Both the position numbers and the translations under genes were made by a program. From positions 1 through 35,042 of the forward strand of contig CAYJQF010000005.1 in NCBI GenBank assembly GCA_964372375.1: a DNA stretch of 35,042 bases, written 5' to 3'. The stretch's first letter is position 1. Each line of letters opens with the position of its first letter. This document shows positions 1-7,600 of this stretch, piece after piece. The notes beneath the pieces are model-generated. The model had not been told where the DNA came from and did not search any database. It worked only from the letters and a program-made list of their open reading frames with translations. This DNA comes from SICV01 sp964372375. GTDB lineage: Archaea; Nanobdellota; Nanobdellia; Pacearchaeales; GW2011-AR1.

Positions 1-186
1 GCGATTTCCAGCAAGTCGCGGATGGCCGTTAGCGACAGGGCCGCCTCCCGGCCCATGACGGTGCGGGTGTGCGACGCCAGGTGCTGCCGTATCTGGTGAA
101 ACTCCAGCAGCCGGAGGGACTGGGCGAAGCAGCCCATGGTGTTGGGCGTTTCAGGGGCCTCAAGCGTAATTTGGGACGGGGTTGTT
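1..186 (-). other. GC-rich segment encoding a MutS2-like N-terminus; possible chimeric contig end
   Basis: Base composition changes abruptly near 181-187: the first ~180 bases are strongly GC-rich, while the next several hundred are AT-rich. On the minus strand an ATG at 137 opens a frame that runs off the window edge. Its residues SLRLLEFHQIRQHLASHTRT, followed by VMGREAAL and DLLEI, match the usual start of MutS2 (a leucine-glutamate-phenylalanine core, then a G-[RK]-E-x-A-L motif). MutS2 is mainly bacterial, and the codon choice here (CTG, GCC, CGG) is unlike that of the neighbouring genes. The simplest reading is foreign DNA joined to the archaeal sequence during assembly. Recent transfer is possible but less likely so close to a contig end. 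Confidence 0.7.
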
Positions 187-557
187 TCATTCTTTGTATA
201 AATATATAATATTATTAGTATTATTAAAGCTATTGCATGGAATGCAAGTGATCCGAGTAAAGAAGGTGAAGTGATGTAAGCAAGATCAGAACCATTTGTG
301 ACTATAAGATATGTAATTTCATCTAATATAAGAGAACTTCCTACTCCAGCAACAATTATTGAAATTTTATTTTTTATATTCGTTAGCAGTAAGATTGTTG
401 CTATTATTAATAGAATTGAACCTGGGAATATGTGATGTATATTGTAATTTCCAAGATTTGCATTTATATGTGGAGAAAGATGGAGAATGCTTCTTGTTAT
501 TATTAGTGTGAGAAGAAGCGATAGAGCATAGAGTATGATGTTTCTTTTTGTGTTCAT
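1..557 (-). CDS. Small multi-pass membrane protein, running in frame into a MutS2-like fragment (partial)
   Basis: The ATG at 557 lies one base beyond the ftsY stop codon, so this is the second gene of an ftsY operon. Residues 1-122 form a hydrophobic protein with about four membrane segments (near 7-20, 44-59, 65-79 and 100-120). Distinctive residues are a His-His-Ile-Phe-Pro-Gly motif at 41-46 and SLILDEITYL at 75-84. I do not recognise the family beyond an impression that such small membrane proteins occur in DPANN genomes. From about residue 124 the sequence turns GC-rich, and from Met141 it reads as the start of MutS2, with no stop before the window edge. The true C-terminus is therefore probably missing, and the fusion is likely an artefact. 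Confidence 0.6.
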   Translation of the reverse strand, partial: MNTKRNIILYALSLLLTLIITRSILHLSPHINANLGNYNIHHIFPGSILLIIATILLLTNIKNKISIIVAGVGSSLILDEITYLIVTNGSDLAYITSPSLLGSLAFHAIALIILIILYIYTKNETTPSQITLEAPETPNTMGCFAQSLRLLEFHQIRQHLASHTRTVMGREAALSLTAIRDLLEI

Positions 558-558
558 T

Positions 559-1653
559 TTATTCCAAACCTAAATTTTTTAATACGGTTTTCTTGGTGAA
601 CGGCAAAAGGTCTTCATAGTTTTGGCCGGTGCCGAGAAAATAAATTGGTTTTTTGGTGATGTGGGAAACTGAGAGGATGGTGCCTGCTTTTGCATCAACG
701 TCTGCTTTGGTTAGAATGATGCCGTCAATACCTACTGTTTCCTGAAATGTTTTTACCTGATCTATTGCATCATTGCCGGTAATAGATTCTCCTATGAATA
801 GTTTAAGGTCTGGTTTGCTGATACGGATTATTTTCTCCATTTCTTTCATGAGGTTTGCTTTGGTATGCATTCTGCCTGCTGTGTCTATAAGCACTGCTTG
901 GATGTGATGTGCTTTGGCATACTGAATTGCGTCGTATGCGACTGAAGCAGGGTCTGCGCCATATTTTGATGCTACTAAGGGCAGGTTAAGCTTTTCTGCG
1001 TGTGTTTGCAACTGCTCTATGGATGCTGCCCGGAAGGTATCTGCTGCTGCCAAGACGCAGGAAATCTTATTTTTTTGTAGGAAATGGGCGAGCTTGGCGA
1101 TACTTGTGGTTTTGCCCGTGCCATTAATGCCAAAGAAGAGAATGATGTAGGGTTGTTTTTGTTTGATGGATTCAAGCAGAGAGGGCGGCTCTTGAAGTAG
1201 GGAGAGAATTGCTTCTTTTAATGCAGTAAGAATTCTTGCTTGGGCCTCTGTTTTTTTCATTTGTTGTCCTATAAGCTGGGAAGCCAGGGACGTTTTGAGC
1301 GCATCTACTGCTTCCAGAGCAACATTGTTTTCTACTAAGGTAATTTCAAGGTCTTGAAAGGCGTCATTAAAGGATTCCTGAGTGAGCTTTGCTGTGGTGA
1401 TTTTCCTTATTAGTTTGGTGAAGAAGTTTGATGGTTCTGGCTCTTGTATTTCTGAATGGCTTGGAGCTTGCTCTGCCTCCTCCAAGATAGTATCAACTTC
1501 TTTCTCTATTTTTTTCTCCGCTTTTGTTTTTGTTGTTTCTACCCTTGTTTTTACTTTTTTCTTCTTTTTTCCTGCCTTTTCCTGCCTTTTCCTGGGCTTT
1601 TCAGAAGTTTTTCCTATCCAGCTTTTGATTTTTTTCTTAAGGAATTCGAACAT
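559..1653 (-). CDS. ftsY: Signal recognition particle receptor FtsY
   Basis: FtsY is the SRP receptor GTPase that docks ribosome-SRP complexes at the membrane for co-translational insertion and export. The 364-residue protein has a lysine-rich, then acidic N-terminal A domain (1-75), a helical N domain (about 78-165) and a G domain. Visible motifs are the P-loop GINGTGKTT (175-183), DTFRAASIEQL (205-215), DTAGRM (257-262), GNDA (293-296), TKAD (315-318) and GTGQNYEDL (341-349), which distinguish FtsY from SRP54. A TATA-like TTATAAAT around 1673-1681 lies about 24 nt upstream of the ATG, so the message is probably leaderless. The membrane-protein gene begins one base after the stop. A strong secretory load fits the many surface proteins in this window. 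Confidence 0.96.
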   Translation of the reverse strand: MFEFLKKKIKSWIGKTSEKPRKRQEKAGKKKKKVKTRVETTKTKAEKKIEKEVDTILEEAEQAPSHSEIQEPEPSNFFTKLIRKITTAKLTQESFNDAFQDLEITLVENNVALEAVDALKTSLASQLIGQQMKKTEAQARILTALKEAILSLLQEPPSLLESIKQKQPYIILFFGINGTGKTTSIAKLAHFLQKNKISCVLAAADTFRAASIEQLQTHAEKLNLPLVASKYGADPASVAYDAIQYAKAHHIQAVLIDTAGRMHTKANLMKEMEKIIRISKPDLKLFIGESITGNDAIDQVKTFQETVGIDGIILTKADVDAKAGTILSVSHITKKPIYFLGTGQNYEDLLPFTKKTVLKNLGLE

Positions 1654-1762
1654 CTCTGTAGTGAGAAAAGTAGATTTATAATTATACTGGTCTTGAGAAG
1701 ACCATAGCCCCTACTTTGTAGAGTATAATCATTTTTATAAAGTTAGAATCTGGAAAGAGAGT
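1654..1762. promoter_or_regulatory. Divergent promoter region between ftsY and gins51 with a central hairpin
   Basis: The minus-strand TATA-like box (about 1673-1681) serves ftsY. A plus-strand TTTTTATAAAG box around 1732-1741 sits about 26 nt before the GINS start at 1763. Between them lies a perfect 7-bp hairpin, TGGTCTT-GAG-AAGACCA (1688-1704), followed by a small CTAC-TTT-GTAG. The hairpin could be an operator or chance; nothing else is seen in the spacer. Confidence 0.55.
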
Positions 1763-2317
1763 ATGCTTAGTTATACTGACTTGTACGAAATTTTGAGAAA
1801 AGAGAAGTATTCTGAAGTGTTGCAGCCGTTGTCTAAGGAGTTTCTTAGTCAGGTGAAGGAGTATTTACATGATAAAAAAGACCAGTCTTCATCGGAGCAT
1901 GATTTGTTTCAAGATGCACTTGCAAAGTCGAAGAAACAACTCGAAAATTCAATTGCTATCTTTAAAGAGCTTATGCTGCGCCGGAAGAAGAAGCTTTTGA
2001 ACTTAGTGTTTGTAGCAACTGAAACAGGAATTATGAAACGCGATTATGAAAACATGCTCGCCTTTGAACGCGAGATATTTGATGTTTTAGTAAAAACATT
2101 TGAAGAAGGAGATAAGCAGCTTCTTCAGATTTTACATGGCAAGTCAGATGAAAAAATATCACAAGCGCTTGTTATCTTTAGTCAGAATGTTGATCAGTTT
2201 GTTGACATGTCGGGTAATATTATCGGGCCGTTTGTTGCAGGGGAACTGGCACACTTAGATACGAGTGTTTCCGAGGTATTAGTGTCTGGGGACAAAGCGC
2301 GGTTTGTGGATGAGTAG
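1763..2317 (+). CDS. GINS complex subunit, Gins51 (Gins15) type
   Basis: Archaeal GINS associates with MCM helicase and GAN/Cdc45-like proteins to form the active replicative helicase (CMG). The 184-residue product has the GINS51 layout: a helical A domain beginning LYEILRKEKYSEVLQPLSKE, with the basic RRKKKLLNLVF stretch and the ETGIMKRDYENMLAFEREIFD segment, then a short C-terminal B domain ending with the typical small beta unit (VSEVLVSGDKARFVDE). A TATA box about 26 nt upstream of the ATG supports this start. The gene stands alone, followed by convergent tRNA-Thr. The family call is from sequence pattern only; the Gins51 rather than Gins23 choice rests on the A-then-B domain order. Confidence 0.8.
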   Translation: MLSYTDLYEILRKEKYSEVLQPLSKEFLSQVKEYLHDKKDQSSSEHDLFQDALAKSKKQLENSIAIFKELMLRRKKKLLNLVFVATETGIMKRDYENMLAFEREIFDVLVKTFEEGDKQLLQILHGKSDEKISQALVIFSQNVDQFVDMSGNIIGPFVAGELAHLDTSVSEVLVSGDKARFVDE

Positions 2318-2343
2318 TTGCACACATCGTAGTCTGGAGGAGA

Positions 2344-2418
2344 AGCCTCCAGGGGGAATCGAACCCCCGACCCCTAGTTTACAAAACTAGTGCTCTAATC
2401 CAACTGAGCTATGGAGGC
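2344..2418 (-). tRNA. tRNA-Thr (anticodon TGT)
   Basis: The minus strand folds as a full cloverleaf: acceptor GCCTCCA/TGGAGGC, anticodon stem CTAGT/ACTAG with loop TTTGTAA, and T arm GGGGG-TTCGATT-CCCCC. The discriminator base is U, usual for archaeal tRNA-Thr. There is no intron and no encoded CCA. A TATA-like TTTTTTAA (minus strand, 2443-2450) is centred about 28 nt from the mature 5' end. Confidence 0.96.
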
Positions 2419-2494
2419 ACAAACTAGGAAGACAAAATGTCCTTAAAAAAGGTTGTGCTTAAGCTTAAATATTCTCTTTTACAGGAAGCAGTAG

Positions 2495-2565
2495 GGCCCC
2501 ATAGGCTAATGGCAGACCGGGTCTTTGACGTGGACCATGCCCAAGTTCGATTCTTGGTGGGGCCA
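2495..2565 (+). tRNA. tRNA-Val (anticodon GAC)
   Basis: The acceptor stem GGCCCCA pairs with TGGGGCC and the discriminator is A. The anticodon stem GGTCT/GGACC encloses TTGACGT, giving anticodon GAC, and the T arm is CCAAG-TTCGATT-CTTGG. The D stem is imperfect (one A-C mismatch). It is 71 nt long without intron or encoded CCA. TTAAATA at 2464-2470 is centred about 28 nt before the 5' end. Confidence 0.9.
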
Positions 2566-2602
2566 GTTTAGAATTTATTAGTCTTGTTAGTAATTAAGTT
2601 AG

Positions 2603-2636
2603 TTACTAAGTAACTTAGTAAGCAAGATTTATATAT
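2603..2636 (+). promoter_or_regulatory. 19-bp perfect palindrome abutting a TATA box (putative operator/promoter)
   Basis: TTACTAAGT-A-ACTTAGTAA (2603-2621) is a perfect palindrome. Seven bases further on is the TATA box TTTATATAT (2628-2636). Another half site, TTAGTAA, occurs at 2587-2593. Placement directly upstream of the promoter of a ribbon-helix-helix-like gene suggests an autoregulatory operator. Part of it could instead act as a tRNA-Val terminator. Confidence 0.5.
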
Positions 2637-2668
2637 GCCTTGGCACTCTTGATAAAAGGGAAAAGAGG

Positions 2669-2803
2669 ATGAAGAAATACTTGTTGTTAGTTGAAGATGA
2701 GAAATTGTGGGAGAAGTTTAAGGAACTTATTACTAAAGATATCAATTCTGAAATTCTTACTCTGATTAAACAGCGAGTGGAGGGCAGGCATGACAAACGT
2801 TAA
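2669..2803 (+). CDS. 44-residue ribbon-helix-helix-like small protein
   Basis: A short ORF starts at an ATG preceded by the purine-rich AAAAGAGG and ends 14 bases inside the next gene, which suggests translational coupling. The product opens with a beta-strand-like KKYLLLV, followed by two predicted helices (EDEKLWEKFKELI, then INSEILTLIKQRVEG). This strand-helix-helix order and length match Arc/MetJ/CopG-type DNA-binding proteins, which dimerise through the strand and bind palindromic operators. A TATA box and a 19-bp palindrome lie just upstream. The fold is inferred from pattern; the hydrophobic spacing is good but there is no diagnostic residue. It is likely a regulator, possibly of its own operon with the pilin-like and giant secreted proteins. 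Confidence 0.6.
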   Translation: MKKYLLLVEDEKLWEKFKELITKDINSEILTLIKQRVEGRHDKR

Positions 2804-4622
2804 AGGGCAGGTGGCTGTTTTTGTGATTCTTGCATTGCTTATTGTGGCAGGGATTGTGGTATATGGAGTGGTACGGGGGCAGTTTAGTACAGGGACTATT
2901 CCTAGTTCGCTTGCACCAGTATATGAATATTATGACCAGTGCATTATGCAGGAAACGAGGAAGGCATTAGACATTGCAGGAAGTCAGGGAGGACGTGTTG
3001 ATTCTGGGACGTATATTCCTGGAAGTGACTTCATGCCTTTTTCCTCACACTTGAATTTTCTAGGCTTTCCAGTACCGTACTGGTATTATGTATCGGGAAA
3101 TGGCGTGATTAAAGAGCACGTGCCTAGCAAGCAGGAGATTGAGCACCAGCTTGCTGCGCATCTCAGGGAGAAAATTGCTGGCTGCGATTTTAGTGCATTT
3201 ATTGATAGAGGATTTAGTGTTAACCACGAAGTATCGAACGTGCAAGTAACGATTGCCCAAGAGATAGTAACCGTGAAGGTTGTTGGAAATCTAGCAGTAG
3301 AGGAAGGTGAAACACGTGCACAGGTATCCTCGCGAAGCTTGGATGTGGTAAGTCAGTTTGGGAAATTGTATGCTACTGCTCTGGACGTGTATGCAAAAGA
3401 GCAGCGGGAGGCATTTCTTGAGAATTATACGCTTGATGTGCTTAGGTTGTATGCACCAGTAGATGGAGTTGCTATTCAGTGCAGTCCTAAACTATGGAAA
3501 GAACAGGAAGTGGTGCAGGATGTACAGCAGGCATTGGAGGCAAATGTAAGGGCATTGCGTTTTTCAGGGAGTGCAAACACTCCCGGAGAGAAGTACTTTA
3601 CCATACCATATCAGAGTGAGGCTTCTGTTCATGCTTTGTATTCGAAGACGTGGCCCTGGAAGATAGAGATTCAAGGGGCAGATACGGGCTTATTACTTGC
3701 TCAACCGGTAGGTACGCAGCAAGGCCTTAGTGTCATGGGATTCTGCTACGTGCCGTATCATTTTGTGTACGACTTGGCATTTCCAGTTATGTTCCAAATA
3801 TCGAGCGGTCAGGAGGTATTTCAGTTTCCGGTTGCGGTGATTATCGATAAGAATATGGCGAGAAAAGCCGCGTTTGCTGAGACTCCGGAGGAGAGTGACG
3901 ATGTGGATATATGTAGTGTGAAAACTCAAGATGTTTCTATTAGTGTATTCTCAACTGATTTGCAGCCAGTAGATGCTTCCTTGAGCTATCGCTGCCTTAC
4001 TCAACAGTGTTTCCTTGGAAAGGCAGAGAATGGGAGCTGGTCAGGCACGTTGCCTGCATGTGTGAATGGCTTTTTACTTGCGAATGCGGAAGGATACGCT
4101 GCTAAGCAGCAGCTCTTTTCAAGTAATAGCGAATCGTCTGCGCAGGTATTGGTTGATAAGGAATACAGCCTTAACATTAGTGTCGAGATGGAAGGAAAGC
4201 CAGTCTCTCAGGCACTCGTAACCTTTACTGGACAGCGAACTGCAACAGCATCGCTACCTGATGTGTCTCAGGTAACGTTATCAGAAGGAAGCTATAATGT
4301 GAGTGTTTACGTGTATGGAAACTCATCGCTTACGATTCCGGCAAGCAGCAAGCAGGAATGCAGGAATACGCCTCAATCTGGTTTCTTGGGATTCTTTGGC
4401 GGCACAAAAGAAGAGTGCTTTACCATTACGCTGCCGGAAACAAAACTAGACTATGCTTTGCTCGGAGGGGGAACGGTAGAGACGTATTTGGTGCCTGAGC
4501 ATCTTACGAAAGGCAAACTACGCATTAGCGCTACCAAGTTACCTGCTCCTACCAGTTTGGAACAGGTACAGCAAAATTATGCTTCCTTCTCAGTTTTGCA
4601 GGCAGAGGTACAGAATGAATAA
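2790..4622 (+). CDS. Pilin-like N-terminally anchored surface protein (610 aa)
   Basis: The N-terminus carries Lys-Gly-Gln at 5-7 followed at once by a ~21-residue hydrophobic helix (VAVFVILALLIVAGIVVYGVV). This resembles archaeal class III / type IV pilin-like signal sequences, in which the helix stays attached after processing. The rest is a large, mostly beta-rich extracellular region with scattered cysteines (for example DDVDICSVKT and RCLTQQCFLG), ending with a segment whose last codons overlap the next gene by 8 bases (ATGAATAA). From memory, proteins of this style paired with the following giant protein recur in DPANN genomes, but I know of no assigned function. The overlap on both sides argues for one operon with the small RHH-like gene. 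Whether it polymerises is unknown. Confidence 0.75.
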   Translation: MTNVKGQVAVFVILALLIVAGIVVYGVVRGQFSTGTIPSSLAPVYEYYDQCIMQETRKALDIAGSQGGRVDSGTYIPGSDFMPFSSHLNFLGFPVPYWYYVSGNGVIKEHVPSKQEIEHQLAAHLREKIAGCDFSAFIDRGFSVNHEVSNVQVTIAQEIVTVKVVGNLAVEEGETRAQVSSRSLDVVSQFGKLYATALDVYAKEQREAFLENYTLDVLRLYAPVDGVAIQCSPKLWKEQEVVQDVQQALEANVRALRFSGSANTPGEKYFTIPYQSEASVHALYSKTWPWKIEIQGADTGLLLAQPVGTQQGLSVMGFCYVPYHFVYDLAFPVMFQISSGQEVFQFPVAVIIDKNMARKAAFAETPEESDDVDICSVKTQDVSISVFSTDLQPVDASLSYRCLTQQCFLGKAENGSWSGTLPACVNGFLLANAEGYAAKQQLFSSNSESSAQVLVDKEYSLNISVEMEGKPVSQALVTFTGQRTATASLPDVSQVTLSEGSYNVSVYVYGNSSLTIPASSKQECRNTPQSGFLGFFGGTKEECFTITLPETKLDYALLGGGTVETYLVPEHLTKGKLRISATKLPAPTSLEQVQQNYASFSVLQAEVQNE

Positions 4623-7600
4623 CAAAGCGATCGTTCTTTTTGTATTTGTTTTTATTGCTTGGATGAGTACTGTTGCTGCACAATCAAGTTTCATAAGTGG
4701 GTTTGGCTCTTCAAGCTTTGTTAATCAACAGCAGCAGCCCAGCTTTCAGACGTATTATGGACCTGATAATAGATTAGGGACGTATTGGCCTATCTTACAA
4801 GATAAGGATGTGTGTGAAGCTCGGCAAGATTTGCTATTGCACGTAGCTCCTGGAGGGTGTCAGCCTGCCGTTGTCCGATCTGATCTACTTGCGGAGCAGA
4901 ATGTGCCTGTATTTTGCCAGATTGATGCTTTACAGATAAATCCTTTACTTGATATAAAGGAGATTAAGAATATTCGATTCAAGAGTAAGTATCCTGAAGG
5001 CATTGCAGGCGTTGGATTTCACCCTGCACGTGCAGCACTACGGACGAATAATATCTTACTGGGGAGCCCTCTCGTGAATAATATTGGATATGTGGTCGTT
5101 GTGTTGAAGAAACAAGGGAATGAGAGTGCGTTGCCTGACTTTGTGAATGCCACCCTGAGTGCGCAGCTTGAATATACTGCAGGTAATGCGTACGGTATTG
5201 GAAGCAGCGAGTTTGTATTACATCCGGAGAGCGATAGTGAATGGAACACTAATCGGGCAAAACAAAGCTTCTTTAATGGAAGGTATTTCGTACGCTTGGA
5301 TGATGTAGACTCGAATAGCGCATCTGTTTCTCTGTATCAAGGAGATGTGAAGGTTAGCAGCATTAAAGTGAAGCGAGGAGAAAGCTCGCAGAGTATTTTT
5401 GTTCCCGGCTTTTATTGTCAAGCAGCAGTCAAAGTTATCTATGATGGGTATGTGGCTGCACAGGATAAAGCACGTGTACAAATTAGTGACGACAAGGGCA
5501 CTGACGTGCAGGATGTGTATTATGGAAGTAGCTTTTTAGAGGGGAAGTGTACTGTTAGAGGCATACGTATTAATCAAGCTGATGGGACAGGGACACTTGA
5601 ATTTGCCTGCCAGAATCAGCGTTTTGTGCTCCAGTTAACTTCTCAGCCGGAGAAAGAGGGTGTGAAACTCGTTGATGCACCGCTTGGTACGAGCGAGAGC
5701 GAGCGAGCCATGAAACAGTATTTTGCCAGTGCAGTGCAGGCGTATGAATCTCTCGCTTCTGATTATCCGTATGAGAAACACGTATCTGAGTCGTCTACTA
5801 CTTACAGTGAACAAGGACTTCAGCAAGCGATCCAGCTAGCAGGAGAGTTTAACCAGCTTGAAACTAAGGCGCGTCTGCTACGACTTTATGCTGAAGTTTA
5901 TAGGAATTCTTCCTACCACGCACAGGAGCAGCTTGATGCACTCTATACGATTAATTATGCTGCTGCGACACAAGTAGTACAAGTTGGCAGCAGATCCAGG
6001 ACGATTACTTTGGTTGATTTCTCTAAGCAGCAGTATCAGAGTACTGCTCAAGCAGTACTCAGTATAGGCGGTAAGGAAGTAGCAGTACGTATGAATGAAA
6101 ATGTTTCTGCTTTTACAAACGGATATATTCAGTTGAGAAGCGTAGACTCGTATTATGATTCTGCCAGGAGTGGAGCAGGAAATTATTACGGTACAGGAAG
6201 AGTGTATATTGATTATTCGTGTGATGGGAAGAGCAAAGAAAGCAGAATCTTACTAGCGGGAACAAGTGTAACACTCTGTCAGAGCAAAGAGAGCGTAATT
6301 CTTATAGACCTTAAAGATGTTGATAGAGTTGCCCGCATTCGCCTTGTTCCTGAAGCGAGAGGACCGACAGCCGAGACTAACTTGACGGTGCAGATAGGGA
6401 TTGAGAAACGGGCTATTAAATTGTCTCCTGAAAAAGCTGCTGAGCACGTGCAGGCGTTGAATGAGAGCATTAAGAAATGGGAGAGCATTTCTAAAAATCT
6501 GGGTACTGTTGTATCAGGATTAAAAGGAGCATGTTTTGCCAGTGCTGCTGTCTTAACAGTAAAGAATTTTATTGAGGGAGTAGGAGGAGAAGCGTTAGCG
6601 CGAAAAGATGCTATGTCTGGAGAGCAAGGCTGGACGAAACGATGTGAGCAAGCGATCGCTCATAAACAGCCGATGCGACGGCCTGATGGATCATCTTCAG
6701 GGACTATCTACAAGACGCTCACCGAGTGTTACAATGGAGAAGCCAGCTTTATCAATACGGAAGTGAGTGCACGTACGAAAGCGTTGCAAGAGGTGAATCA
6801 GGTTATTGATACGGCGCAGAAAGATGCCACTCAAACCAGAGTGTTAGAGTCGGTAGTTGATACGAATGCCAGCAAGCTCGCGTATGCTCGTCAGTTAAAT
6901 ACGAAGTATCAGCTTGGTTTGCCTGAAGATGAAGCATCCTTGAAGTTTTATTCTTTAAAAGATATGCGTCAATTGCAGTATCAGTACTTGCTGAATCAGT
7001 CGTCTGCTTTAGATAAAGCGAAAGTCCAGAAAGACTTTACCTTACTCAATGAACAGTTTGCCAGTGCTAAGGAAACTGCAGCCTATTTGAAGAATGCGCA
7101 GCAGGCAGATACTCGCTTGACAGGAAGAGCACCTTTAATTGGTGCGTTCTCAGAGGCAAATGCGGTACGCACGCCTATTTATGTGCTTAAGGATGGTACA
7201 GTAGAGGGTAAGCAGATAACAGGAGTCATCCCTGAAAAAGTGGATGCCGTTACTCTGGTGAAAGGAAACAGGAAGATTCCCGTAAAATCAGAGAATGGTA
7301 AGATTATTGATTATACGTATACTGCACCTCAGTCATATTTAGTTTATGGGCAGTTGCAGCAAAATGGTGTGCTCGTGCCTGTAAAAGTAGTAGCCTCTAG
7401 CGAGACTGCTACGAGCGTGATTTCCGGAGCAGTGCCGAGTGAGGCGGTTGTAGATGGTAAAGAAAATCCTCAGGCCTTTTTGGCACAATTTGGCGTGTCT
7501 GAATTGCGGAATGTTGATGCACAAAGGTATACTAGTCCCATCATTGCTGTACATCAGCAGGTACGGTACTTTGGGTATGGGCCGTATGAGGGATTGCCTC

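Noticed and set aside
1..186. A genuine domain fusion of a membrane protein to MutS2
   Set aside because: Abrupt composition change at a contig edge makes an assembly chimera far more likely.
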